Part shown: positions 8,869 to 17,265 of the stretch, one piece after another | Position numbering within the stretch: the stretch's first letter is position 1 | How the letters are laid out: every line of letters starts with the position of its first letter | NCBI RefSeq assembly: GCF_014203855.1 | Contig: NZ_JACHJV010000001.1 | Coordinates: 3,410,001 to 3,474,000 of the forward strand | Direction: 5' to 3' | Source of the DNA: Kitasatospora kifunensis | Lineage (GTDB): Bacteria > Actinomycetota > Actinomycetes > Streptomycetales > Streptomycetaceae | DNA: 64,000 bases | Position numbers and translations under genes: made by a program | Notes under the pieces: model-generated | What the model was told of the DNA's origin: nothing | Seen by the model: the letters and a program-made list of their open reading frames with translations, nothing else | Database searches by the model: none

Positions 8869-8880
8869 AGTGATATCACT
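8869..8880. promoter_or_regulatory. Perfect 12-bp palindrome (operator) between divergent genes
   Basis: AGTGATATCACT is self-complementary and AT-rich. It lies just upstream of a candidate -10 box TAGATT (8885-8890) for the SPFH gene and about 50 bp upstream of the divergent ABC genes. This is the expected place for a repressor site. The ribbon-helix-helix protein encoded two genes downstream is a natural candidate binder (inference). Confidence 0.6.
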
Positions 8881-8923
8881 ATGCTAGATTGATGCCAACA
8901 GCTGGACGGAAGGAAACCTCGCG

Positions 8924-9868
8924 ATGAGCCAGAACCAGCAGCCACCCGTCACCGACCTTCCCGCCATGCCCGCCCCCAAGGTCGAGGAGCGTGCCGCCAA
9001 CGGCACCTCCGGCCTGCCGATGCTCGGCCTGTGCCTGCTCCTCCTGCTCGGCGGCATCGCCCTGATCGTCACCGGTGCGATGCAGACCGCCACCCACCAC
9101 GGCGGCCTCGGCGTCCCCCTGCTCGTCGTCGGCATACTGGCGCTGCTGTCCGGCCTGGTCTGCTGCCGGGGCCTGGCCGTGGTCGCCCCCGGTCAGGCCC
9201 GCGTGGTGCTGCTGCTCGGCCGGTACCGCGGCACCCTGCGCAAGCCCGGGCTGACCTGGGTCAACCCGTTCAGCAACCTGCGCACGGTGTCCACCCGGAT
9301 CCGCAACCAGGAGACCGCGACGGTCAAGGTCAACGACGCGGAAGGCAACCCGATCGAGATGGCCGCGGTGGTCGTCTGGCAGGTCGAGGACACCGCGAAG
9401 GCCGTCTTCGAGGTGGACGACTTCCGCCAGTTCGTCTCCATCCAGTCCGAGACCGCCGTGCGCCACATCGCCAACAGCTACCCGTACGACTCCCGCGAGG
9501 AGGGCCGGGTCTCGCTGCGCGACAGCGCCGACGAGATCACCCGCACCCTCTCCAGCGAGATCGCCACCCGGGTCGCCTCGGCCGGCGTGAGCGTGATCGA
9601 GTCCCGGATCACCCGGTTGGCCTACGCGCCGGAGATCGCCCAGGTCATGCTGCAGCGCCAGCAGGCCGGCGCGGTGGTCGCGGCCCGGACCCGAATCGTC
9701 GAAGGCGCCGTCGGCATGGTCGAGTTGGCCCTGGCCCGACTGGCCGAGAACGACATCGTCGAACTCGACGAGGAACGCAAGGCCGCCATGGTGAGCAACC
9801 TGCTGGTGGTGCTCTGTGGCGACCGCGGTACGCAACCGGTGGTCAACACCGGTTCGCTCTATCAGTGA
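8924..9868 (+). CDS. SPFH/band 7 (stomatin/flotillin-like) membrane protein
   Basis: A 314-residue protein with two N-terminal hydrophobic segments (about residues 28-75), then a canonical SPFH domain starting [26 protein letters not shown]. Band 7 proteins scaffold membrane microdomains and often bind proteases or transporters. The GGAAGG ribosome site is 8 or so bases before the ATG. A small ribbon-helix-helix gene begins 9 bp after the stop and is probably co-transcribed. The divergent ABC exporter across the palindrome may be a co-regulated partner. Confidence 0.9.
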   Translation: MSQNQQPPVTDLPAMPAPKVEERAANGTSGLPMLGLCLLLLLGGIALIVTGAMQTATHHGGLGVPLLVVGILALLSGLVCCRGLAVVAPGQARVVLLLGRYRGTLRKPGLTWVNPFSNLRTVSTRIRNQETATVKVNDAEGNPIEMAAVVVWQVEDTAKAVFEVDDFRQFVSIQSETAVRHIANSYPYDSREEGRVSLRDSADEITRTLSSEIATRVASAGVSVIESRITRLAYAPEIAQVMLQRQQAGAVVAARTRIVEGAVGMVELALARLAENDIVELDEERKAAMVSNLLVVLCGDRGTQPVVNTGSLYQ

Positions 9869-9877
9869 GCCGACCTG

Positions 9878-10135
9878 GTGGCTGCCGAACGCAAGAAGAT
9901 CCTGCTGCGCCTCGACCCCGCGGTGCACGATGCGCTGGCCCGCTGGGCGGGCGACGAACTGCGCAGCACCAACGCGCAGATCGAGTTCCTGCTGCGCCGC
10001 GCGCTCAGCGACGCCGGCCGGATGCCGCGCGACGCGGCGGGCATGGCCCGCCGCGGGCGACCGCCCAAGGCGGAACAGACAGAGGAGGAGGAGGCGGCGG
10101 AAGGCTCGGCCGGCGCCGGGGGGCCGGCCGCCTGA
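9878..10135 (+). CDS. Arc-like ribbon-helix-helix protein
   Basis: An 85-residue protein starting at a GTG. Residues 5-45 (KKILLRLDPAVHDALARWA and RSTNAQIEFLLRRAL) fit the Arc/MetJ ribbon-helix-helix fold: a short beta strand that enters the major groove, then two helices. The C-terminus is a charged, Gly-rich tail. It follows the SPFH gene by 9 bp. No toxin gene is next to it, so a transcriptional-repressor role is more likely than an antitoxin role. RHH dimers bind short palindromes such as the one at 8869-8880. Confidence 0.8.
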   Translation: MAAERKKILLRLDPAVHDALARWAGDELRSTNAQIEFLLRRALSDAGRMPRDAAGMARRGRPPKAEQTEEEEAAEGSAGAGGPAA

Positions 10136-10188
10136 CCGGGCATCAGTTGTGGTGGCACCGCGGCGCCCGCACCAGATTGGAGCATCCG

Positions 10189-10818
10189 ATGGACCTCCCC
10201 GAAACCCTCCCCGGCAAGCTCTACCTGCTGGCATACCCACCGGACGCCGAGCGTCAGCGCAACCGCACCCCCCTGAGCCTGCTGCTACGCGCGGCGGCCC
10301 TGACCGACCTGCTCCAACGCGGCCTGCTGGCCGACCAGGACGGCCGCCCGCAACCCGACCGCCCGGCCCCCAGCCGACTCGACCCGGTCCTGCGGACCGT
10401 GCTGGACCAGATCGCCGAGTCCAAGCCGCACGGTTGGGAGTACTGGGTCAGGCGGAACGACCGCGCCATCACGCACGCGGTACGCGACCGGCTCAGCGAA
10501 GAGGGCTACCTGGACCTCCGCGAGTACCGGGTGCTCGGCCTGTTCCCCGCCCTGCGCCCGCTCCCGCGCGACCAGTCCGTACGCCAGCGGCTCGGCGCCG
10601 AGATCGAGGCCGCGTTCACCGGCCCGGCGCAGCAGGTCGAGCCCTGGCGGGCGGCCGCCATCGCACTGGCGGCCGCCGCCGAACTGCGCACCGTGCTGAC
10701 CCGCCAGCGCCAACGCGCCGAGCAGGCCCGGATCGCCGAACTGACCACGCTCACCGGCCCAGTACCGGCAGCCCTGCGCCGCGCCATCCGAGCCCGCCGC
10801 GCCGCCTACTCGGGCTGA
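10189..10818 (+). CDS. GPP34 (GOLPH3/VPS74-like) family protein
   Basis: A 209-residue protein related to eukaryotic GOLPH3, which binds phosphatidylinositol-4-phosphate. Actinobacteria carry many unexplained homologues. Supporting features are the start DLPETLPGKLYLLAY, an alternating helical body with LLLRAAALTDLLQRGLL, and the central sequence WEYWVRRNDRAITHAVRDRL. The ATG at 10189 matches the family start. It probably follows the SPFH and RHH genes in one transcript (53 bp gap). The function is unknown; a peripheral membrane or lipid-binding role is inferred from the family. Confidence 0.85.
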   Translation: MDLPETLPGKLYLLAYPPDAERQRNRTPLSLLLRAAALTDLLQRGLLADQDGRPQPDRPAPSRLDPVLRTVLDQIAESKPHGWEYWVRRNDRAITHAVRDRLSEEGYLDLREYRVLGLFPALRPLPRDQSVRQRLGAEIEAAFTGPAQQVEPWRAAAIALAAAAELRTVLTRQRQRAEQARIAELTTLTGPVPAALRRAIRARRAAYSG

Positions 10819-10858
10819 GGGCAGCAGAGCCGCTGCCCTGGCCTACAGCGTTGAGGAT

Positions 10859-12340
10859 TCAGACCTGCGGCGGCTGCTGCTGGTACGGGTTGCCCTGCGC
10901 GGGCGGCTGCTGCGGGTAGGACTGCTGCTGCCCGTACGGCTGCCCGGGGCCGAACGCGGGCGGCGGACCGAAACCGGGCGCCGGTGTGGTGTTGGACCCC
11001 GGCGGCATCTGCGGGGGCGTCGGGTAGCCGTACGGCGCGGCGGGCGGCGCGGGCGGGGTGGCGGCCCGCTTGCGGCGGACGAGGAAGAAGGCCACACCGC
11101 CGATGACCAGCACCGCCAGGACAGCGCCGCCGATGATCAACGGCAGGCTGCTGGAGGACTTGCCCGAGGCACTCTTGACGGGCGCCGGGGCCGGAGAGGC
11201 GCTGCTGGCGGCAGGCCCGGTCGGGGCGGCGGTCGCCGGGGCGGAGGCAGCGGCCGAAGCCGGCGCGGAGGCAGGAGCGGAGGCCGCACCCGAGGGCGCG
11301 ATGCCGATGCCGGCGGCGATCAGCGGGTTCACGTCCGCCGGGCCGGGGTCGCCGGTGTAGTGGATCGCGTTACGGGGGCTGGCGTTGCCGAAGCCGATGT
11401 AGTCGGAGCGGTTGCTGCCGTCGTTGGGCTTGTTGGCCGTGTTCATCAGGACGCGGAGGATCTGGTTGCCGGTCCAGGTCGGGTGCACCTGCCAGAGAAT
11501 GGCGGCGGTGGCAGCGGTTAGAGCAGTGGCGTCAGATGTGCCGTGACTCTGGCAGTAACCGCTGGGGTCCGTGCATGCGCTGTAGATGTCCTGGCCCGGG
11601 CCGGCCAAAGCGATGTACGGCCCGTACTCCGATTCGGCGGTGTGGTTCCCTTGCTCGTCATAGGCCGCGATCGCCGCGACGCCCGGCATCGCCGCCGGGT
11701 ACATGACCGGATTGCCCTGCTGCCCGCTGTTGCCGGCACCAGCAACGATCAGGCGGCCCTTTCCAATCGCGTAATCAACCGCGGTCTTCAGGCCTGTGAG
11801 ATCTCCGCTGTTCAGGTCGACATCACGCATGGCCAACGAGATGCTGATGATCTGGGCACCGTTGTCGGTGGCGTAGTCAATGGCCTCATCCACCTGCTTC
11901 AGCGTCTCGGAACTGCTGACCGATGAGGTTGAGTTGACCCGAAGTGGAAGGATCTTGGATCCAGGTGCCAGACCTGTAGCGCCCTTGCCGTTGAAGCTCT
12001 TTCCAGAACCGGCGATGATGCTGGCCATCCCGGTTCCGTGACCGTCGGCGTCGGTTGTCGGCCCTCCAGGGAGACCGCTGAAGTCCTTACCGGGCAAGAC
12101 CTGCCCGACAAGATCGGGCACATCGGCCTTGACGCCGCTGTCGATGACGGCAACAGTGATACCCGCTCCCGTGCTGGTCTGCCAGACCTCCGGCATGTGC
12201 AGGGCGTCCAAGTGCCACTCCGCACTACGCGGATTGTCAAAGGCAGCAGCCGTTGTCGCGAAGGTCCCCATCGTCGTAAGGCCCAGTGCGAGCAGTACGG
12301 CTACGCTCCGTCCGCGGATTCCCGTACGGGTGCGCCGCAT
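10859..12340 (-). CDS. mycP: Mycosin-type subtilisin protease of type VII secretion
   Basis: A 493-residue membrane-anchored S8 protease. It has a signal peptide (about 1-35) and catalytic residues in VIDSGV (Asp), DGHGTGMA (His) and HGTSDAT (Ser, in place of the usual GTSMA/GTSFA). A Ser/Ala/Pro linker follows, then one C-terminal transmembrane helix (about 395-418; SLPLIIGGAVLAVLVIGGVAF-like) and a Pro/Gln-rich cytoplasmic tail. Mycosins stabilise ESX complexes and cleave some substrates outside the membrane. The ATG at 12340 is preferred over GTG 12343 because of GGAG spacing. The catalytic half looks less GC-rich than its neighbours. The ESX core genes (eccB, eccC, eccD) are not in the window. 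Confidence 0.9.
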   Translation of the reverse strand: MRRTRTGIRGRSVAVLLALGLTTMGTFATTAAAFDNPRSAEWHLDALHMPEVWQTSTGAGITVAVIDSGVKADVPDLVGQVLPGKDFSGLPGGPTTDADGHGTGMASIIAGSGKSFNGKGATGLAPGSKILPLRVNSTSSVSSSETLKQVDEAIDYATDNGAQIISISLAMRDVDLNSGDLTGLKTAVDYAIGKGRLIVAGAGNSGQQGNPVMYPAAMPGVAAIAAYDEQGNHTAESEYGPYIALAGPGQDIYSACTDPSGYCQSHGTSDATALTAATAAILWQVHPTWTGNQILRVLMNTANKPNDGSNRSDYIGFGNASPRNAIHYTGDPGPADVNPLIAAGIGIAPSGAASAPASAPASAAASAPATAAPTGPAASSASPAPAPVKSASGKSSSSLPLIIGGAVLAVLVIGGVAFFLVRRKRAATPPAPPAAPYGYPTPPQMPPGSNTTPAPGFGPPPAFGPGQPYGQQQSYPQQPPAQGNPYQQQPPQV

Positions 12341-12432
12341 CACACTCTCCTCATCGTCATGGCTGCCATACGACCGAACAAATCTGCCCGGCCACCGAGA
12401 CTCACCCAGTGGCCGGGCAGGAGATCCGAGCC

Positions 12433-14130
12433 CTACTCAATCACGTCCGGATTGCTCTCCGGGGTTCCGCCCAGCCATGTCTCCTCTTCCTCGACGAGGT
12501 AGTCGGCGCGGCCGCGACGGTCCTTGCTCCGCTTCTTGGCACTACCGTGAGCGCCGGGCATCATGCCGCCCTGGCCCTCGGCGGCCGGGCGTCCCTCGCC
12601 GTTGGCACCGGCTCGGGCCCGCAGGCCGCTACCGCCCGGCGTGAACTCGCCAGCCGCGCTGGGACCGCGACTACTGCCGACCTCGCCGCCCTCGGTGGAG
12701 ACCAGTCCACGAGTACGGCTGCCACCGCCGAGTCCGCCACCGCCGCCGCCGAAGCCGCCACGGGCGCCACCACCGGCCCCCATACCGCCACCGGACATAG
12801 CACGGCCACCGGCGCCACCGGCGCTCTCCTCCGCGCCAATCGCGTTCGCGCCGAGCTGGGAGCGTCCTGACACAGCGCCAGGGCGGCTGACACCGCCGGA
12901 GATCCCCTCATCCGGACCGGGTGTGCTCGCACTGCCGAGCCGGTTGGTGGTACGGGGCGGGGAGAAACCGCCCTCCGGGTAGCTACTGACCTTGCCACCG
13001 GTGTAGCCGCCGGGACCGCCGCCACCCGGCAGGCCGTTGATGGTGCCCGGGTAGCTGCCGCCACCCGGCAGGCCGTTGACGGTGCCCGGGTAGCTGCCGC
13101 CGCCCGGACCGCTCAGGTTCCCACTGCCGCCAGGGCCGCCCTGCGAGGGCAGCCCACCGGTGGTGCCGGTCGGCGGCGGCAGGGTCGGCGCCGGCGGGGC
13201 ACTGTCGATGCCAGTGCTCGGCGGTTGGACCGGCGTGGGGACCAGCTGGACCGGGCCGGTCTGGATCGGGCTCGGCGGGATCGGAACGGGCTGGTAGGGG
13301 CGCGGCTCCGGCGGCGGAGGCAGGTATCGGACTGGCTGTTGCGGCACTGGCTCCGGCCTCGGAGTCATGACCGGCTGCCTTGTGGTGGGCGGCGCGGGCT
13401 GGACCACGCGCTCCTGGCCAGGACTGTATGTGGACCCGCCACCTCCGCCGCCACCTCCGTTGGAGGAGCCACCCCCGCCACCGCCGCCGAAGGTGACACC
13501 ACTGGCAGTCCACACGCCCTTCGGCGGTGGCCCCATCACCGCCGTCGGCGTCGGCGGGAACAGCGGCGGCGTCTGCGCCTGGATCTCCGACGTCGACTGC
13601 GTGTACGCCCCCGCCAGCGTCGTCATCGCGGTGACGGCGTCGTCGTGGTCCTTGGTGATGGAGGCCTGGGCGTCCTGCATCTCCTTGGTGGTCACGAAGT
13701 TGGGGTTCTGCGCCTTCATCTGCGGCTCGTTCGCGAGGGGCACGCACGGCTGCAGGTTGTACCGGTTGACCGTGTCGATGTCCTTGCTCGGCAGCGGCGG
13801 GATCGCCTTGGTCGCCGTGCCGAGCGCGGTGCTCGCCGTCTCCAGGGAGGTGGAGGAGGCCTTCGCGTAGTCGCTCAGGTTCTGGGTGGCGGTGGAGATC
13901 TTGTTCGCCCAGTCCCGGAAGCTGTCGGCCGCCGGACCACTCCACTCCAGCTGCCGGACGTTGCTCTGCAGTTGCTGGCTGATGTCGGTCAGCGTGCCGG
14001 AGGCGCTGCTCAGCGCACCGCTGCGGTTGGACAGGGTGGTCGGGTCGGAGTTCTTGACCATGTCCAGCATCTGCTGATGGGACAGGCCAGCGAAGTAGTC
14101 GTGCGTGTCGTCGACGGAAGGTCTGGGCAT
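12433..14130 (-). CDS. WXG100/PPE-like type VII substrate with long Gly/Pro-rich tail
   Basis: A 565-residue protein. Residues 1-150 form a helical hairpin with the turn LEWSGPAADSFRDW (a WxG motif), as in long ESX substrates. Residues 190 to the end are Pro-rich, then Gly-rich, with near-identical SYPGT(V/I)NGLPGGG units, and finish with acidic residues. GGGGAG sits 7 bp before the ATG at 14130; an alternative GTG at 14187 would overlap the upstream gene. It lies between the mycosin gene and a second WXG-type gene, as expected for an exported substrate or structural partner. There is no classical signal peptide. Confidence 0.75.
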   Translation of the reverse strand: MPRPSVDDTHDYFAGLSHQQMLDMVKNSDPTTLSNRSGALSSASGTLTDISQQLQSNVRQLEWSGPAADSFRDWANKISTATQNLSDYAKASSTSLETASTALGTATKAIPPLPSKDIDTVNRYNLQPCVPLANEPQMKAQNPNFVTTKEMQDAQASITKDHDDAVTAMTTLAGAYTQSTSEIQAQTPPLFPPTPTAVMGPPPKGVWTASGVTFGGGGGGGSSNGGGGGGGGSTYSPGQERVVQPAPPTTRQPVMTPRPEPVPQQPVRYLPPPPEPRPYQPVPIPPSPIQTGPVQLVPTPVQPPSTGIDSAPPAPTLPPPTGTTGGLPSQGGPGGSGNLSGPGGGSYPGTVNGLPGGGSYPGTINGLPGGGGPGGYTGGKVSSYPEGGFSPPRTTNRLGSASTPGPDEGISGGVSRPGAVSGRSQLGANAIGAEESAGGAGGRAMSGGGMGAGGGARGGFGGGGGGLGGGSRTRGLVSTEGGEVGSSRGPSAAGEFTPGGSGLRARAGANGEGRPAAEGQGGMMPGAHGSAKKRSKDRRGRADYLVEEEETWLGGTPESNPDVIE

Positions 14131-14173
14131 CACAGGCTCCCCGTGCCGGTGTTGATTCGGTTGCTGCGCAGGC

Positions 14174-14776
14174 TCATCCGACGCCACCGCCCGTGTTGCT
14201 GGTGGTGGCCGCGGCCTGGGTCGCCGTGGTCCCGCCCGCCGCAGTACCGCCCGCTGTCGTCGTGGTGCCGTCGGCGGGCGGGTTGGAGACGATTCCGGTC
14301 GGGGGGACGCCGGTGGTGTACTGCGCGTCGGTCTGGTTGTGGATCTTCCAGAGCGTCTCGCGCTGCGCGTCGTCCACGTTCTGGTAACCGTTGATCGAGA
14401 TGTTGATGGCGATGCTCATCGCCTCGATCTGGTTGGACAGCGCCGTCGAGAGCGTTTGTAGGTTGGTGTGCACCACGTTGTACGCGCCGTACAGGGCACC
14501 GGACTGCGGGACCCCACTACCGAAGTGGGTCAGATCCAGGCTCTGCTGAGCGATCTTCGGCTGCGACGCGTCCGACCCGTCCAGGGACGTCAGCATGGCG
14601 TCGACCCGCTTCTTGAACTCTGTCAGCGTCTCCATCTCGAGCGACAGGTTCCCCGTACCGCCCGCGTCCACGGCCAACTGACGCGCCATGTCGTAGTTGG
14701 CGTTCTTGAGTCCCTGCTGCCGGAAGTAACTGGGCGTGGCAGCCGGGCCGCCGTCCGCCGACACCATTTCAACCAT
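14174..14776 (-). CDS. WXG-family-like protein upstream of the PPE-like gene
   Basis: A 200-residue protein. The central helices (about 55-140, LEMETLTEFKKRVDAMLTSL and NLQTLSTALSNQIEAMSIAI) are amphipathic, followed by WKIHNQTDAQ and a low-complexity Thr/Ala/Gly tail. No signal peptide. A good GGAGGT precedes the ATG at 14776 by 8 bp. It is probably co-transcribed with the PPE-like gene and mycosin and may form an ESX-type heterodimer with the former. Assignment rests on size, helix pattern and neighbours rather than a clear motif. Confidence 0.65.
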   Translation of the reverse strand: MVEMVSADGGPAATPSYFRQQGLKNANYDMARQLAVDAGGTGNLSLEMETLTEFKKRVDAMLTSLDGSDASQPKIAQQSLDLTHFGSGVPQSGALYGAYNVVHTNLQTLSTALSNQIEAMSIAINISINGYQNVDDAQRETLWKIHNQTDAQYTTGVPPTGIVSNPPADGTTTTAGGTAAGGTTATQAAATTSNTGGGVG

Positions 14777-15124
14777 TGCGGTGCACCTCCCCCGTACACG
14801 GACCGGCCATCGGCCGCCGTGCCGCAACACACGTCATCGCCTTCGAAATCTCACATCCGCGCTCGGCGAACCGCCCATGGCCGGGCAGCAACCGCCACGG
14901 CACATCCTAGCGAGCGACTCTGTCAGCACGGCAGTGGCCACGGGCTACACGGCCACCATCGGTACGCAGTCGTCATACGGGCCGCATAGGGCCCTCATAC
15001 GCCCCTCGTCGGCGCGTAACGACAGCGCGGCAGAGTTCGGACAGATCCAGAGAGATCCAGAGAGAACAGCCGGACGACGGCCCGGCGGCAACGGCAACGC
15101 GCGGATGTGGCAGGTTTGACCGAT
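14777..15124. other. Intergenic, divergent promoters; no gene seen
   Basis: The stretch between the divergent WXG-type gene and the FUSC gene. Open frames here are shadows with poor codon use. The only repeat noted is a 10-bp tandem GATCCAGAGA twice near 15045-15064. Confidence 0.5.
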
Positions 15125-17158
15125 ATGAGCAGCAGTGCAGCCTCCCGACCGCCCTGGTGGGCCCACGCGGCCCGGCCGACCCGACCCGCGGTCCCGTGGG
15201 CGCTGCTGGTGCGGGCGGCGGTCGGGACCGCGGTGCCGCTCTTCGTGGGACTGGCTTGCGGGCGGCTGGGGTTCGGGGTGTTCGCGGCGCTGGGCGCGAT
15301 GCACGCGACGCTCAACGACCGGATGGAACCGGCCCGGTTGCGGGTCCAGCGGATCGGGACGGCGGTCGGCGCCTCGGCGGTGGGGATGGTGATCGGCGGG
15401 GCGCTGCGGCACTTCGACGTCCCGCTGCTCGCGGCGGTCGTGGTGCTGACGCTGCTGGGCTTCGCCTCCGGCGCGCTCAGCGCCACCGGTCCGCGCGGTT
15501 CGGCGGCGGGGATGCTGCTGCTGGTCTCCGCGGCGCTGGGCGACGGGATGGCCCCGGCCCATCCGTGGTGGGCGGCCGGGCCGTTGATGCTGCTCGGCGC
15601 CGGCCTGGTGCTGCTGCTCGGGCTGCCGTACCGCCCCGCCCGGCCCGCGGACGATCCGCGCGTCCAGGCCCTCGCGGCGGTGTACGAGGCGCTCGGTGGG
15701 CTGCTGACAGCACTGGGCACCCCGCAGGGTGCAGCCGCCCGAAGGGTGCTGACGGCGCGTCTGAACCAACTGCAGGACCTGCTCCAGGACCCGCTGAGCA
15801 GCCTGCTGCCACGCCCCCGCCGAACCCGCCCCACCCCCAGCCCGCTTCCCCAGGAGTCCGCCCACCTGCACCACCTGCACCGCGCGTACGAGGCGGCGCT
15901 GGCGGCGAGCGAGGCGGCGACCGGGCTGCTCTGGGCCTGGCGCCCGGTGCCACCGGAGGTCGCCGCCCTGCCGTCGGCCCTGGCCCGCCAACTGACCAGC
16001 CCTGCCAGTACTGCTGCCAGCACTCCTGCCGATAGCCCTCCCAACAACCCTGCCAGCAGCCCTCCCGACGCCCCTGCCACCAGCAAGCTCCCCGACTGGT
16101 CCCCCGACACCCCCGCGCGCCAGGCCCTGGACGCCGCACTGCGCACCGCCGCCGACGCGGTGGCCGGCCGCGCGGGCGATCCGGCGACCGCCGTGCACGC
16201 CGCCCCCGCACCGCCCCCGGACCCGTGGCGGCTGCGGGCCCGGCTGCTGTCGCGTGGCTCGGCGCGGTACGGGGCCCGGGTGGCGCTGTGCGTCGCGGTG
16301 GCCGAGGCGGTGACGGCGGGACTGCCGCTGGACCGGGCGTACTGGGTGCCGATGACGGTGGCGTTCGTGCTCAAGCCGGACCTCGGCTCGGTCTTCCTGC
16401 GCGCGGTCAGCCGCGCGGTCGGCACGGTGCTGGGGGTGGCGCTGACGGCAGCGCTCCTCTCGCTGACCACCGAACCCTGGCTACTGGCCGCGGTCGCCGC
16501 GCTCTGCGTGGCGCTGCTGCCGTACTCGGCAGCGGCGCACTACGGGCTGAACACCGCGGTGATGACGCCGATGGCGCTGGTGCTGGTGCAGTTGGGCGGG
16601 CAGAGCGGGGTCGCGGAGGTCGGGCCGCGCGTGCTGGACACGGTGCTGGCCAGCCTGATCGTGCTGGTCTTCGGCTATCTGCTGTGGCCCGAGCGGGCGC
16701 CGCACCGGATCGAGCCGCGGATCGTGACGGCGACCGGGACGCTGCGCGCCTATCTGCTCTCGGTGACCGGGCCCACGCTCAAGGACCCGGCGCCGTCCCA
16801 GGTCTGGCTGCGCCGCACGGCCTACCGCGCGCTGGCGGACGCCCGGCAGGAGGTGCGGCACGGGCTGACCGAGCCCCCGCCGGCCGGTCGGCAGGCGGAG
16901 GCCTGGCTGCCGGCCACCGCCGCGCTGGAGCGGCTCGGCGGTGCGGTGGCGGCCTACGCGGCGCAGCTGCGGTACGGCGGCCGGCGGCCCGAACCGGCGG
17001 AAGTCACCCGGGTGCTGGCCGCGTTGGAGCAACTGGCGACGGCTGCCCGGGCACACCGCCCGCCGGACGGCCGCACCGAGCGGCCGCCCGGCCCGCACAA
17101 CCCGGCGCGCAGCGCGCTCGCCCAGGCGGCCGGGGAGTTGGAGCAGCTCCTGAGGTGA
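15125..17158 (+). CDS. FUSC-family membrane protein (aromatic-acid exporter type)
   Basis: A 677-residue protein with the FUSC duplicated architecture: an N-terminal bundle of about five helices (residues 25-170), a cytoplasmic middle part with a Pro/Ala/Ser-rich linker (about 295-345), and a second bundle (about 390-530; WVPMTVAFVLKPDLGSVFLRAVSRAVGTVLGV is the FUSC hallmark). Relatives export aromatic acids or act in envelope maintenance. ATG 15125 is preferred and GTG 15107 possible. Its stop codon lies inside the first unit of the 30-bp tandem repeat, which also covers the stop of the convergent ABC-F gene. Confidence 0.85.
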   Translation: MSSSAASRPPWWAHAARPTRPAVPWALLVRAAVGTAVPLFVGLACGRLGFGVFAALGAMHATLNDRMEPARLRVQRIGTAVGASAVGMVIGGALRHFDVPLLAAVVVLTLLGFASGALSATGPRGSAAGMLLLVSAALGDGMAPAHPWWAAGPLMLLGAGLVLLLGLPYRPARPADDPRVQALAAVYEALGGLLTALGTPQGAAARRVLTARLNQLQDLLQDPLSSLLPRPRRTRPTPSPLPQESAHLHHLHRAYEAALAASEAATGLLWAWRPVPPEVAALPSALARQLTSPASTAASTPADSPPNNPASSPPDAPATSKLPDWSPDTPARQALDAALRTAADAVAGRAGDPATAVHAAPAPPPDPWRLRARLLSRGSARYGARVALCVAVAEAVTAGLPLDRAYWVPMTVAFVLKPDLGSVFLRAVSRAVGTVLGVALTAALLSLTTEPWLLAAVAALCVALLPYSAAAHYGLNTAVMTPMALVLVQLGGQSGVAEVGPRVLDTVLASLIVLVFGYLLWPERAPHRIEPRIVTATGTLRAYLLSVTGPTLKDPAPSQVWLRRTAYRALADARQEVRHGLTEPPPAGRQAEAWLPATAALERLGGAVAAYAAQLRYGGRRPEPAEVTRVLAALEQLATAARAHRPPDGRTERPPGPHNPARSALAQAAGELEQLLR

Positions 17159-17265
17159 GGGGTGGCCAGGAGGCTCCCCCTGAGGTGAGGGCTGGTCAGG
17201 AGGCTCCCCCTGAGGTGAGGGGCGGCCAGGAGGCTCCCCCTGAGGTGAGGGCTGGTCAGGAGGCT
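17151..17265. repeat. 30-bp tandem repeat joining two convergent stop codons
   Basis: TGAGGTGAGG recurs at 17151, 17181, 17211 and 17241, exactly 30 bp apart, with each full unit ending AGGAGGCTCCCCC (the last diverges). Small differences (GGTGGCC, GCTGGTC, GGCGGCC) show two alternating unit types. The FUSC stop (17156-17158) lies in unit 1 and the ABC-F stop (17256-17258) in unit 4. Confidence 0.9.

Noticed and set aside
9878..10135. Toxin-antitoxin pair based on the ribbon-helix-helix gene
   Set aside because: Neighbours are an SPFH protein and a GPP34 protein; no toxin-like gene is adjacent.
13020..13110. CRISPR-like repeats
   Set aside because: The repeats are in-frame coding repeats of the Gly/Pro-rich WXG-type protein (SYPGT-NGLPGGG); no spacer structure exists anywhere in the window.
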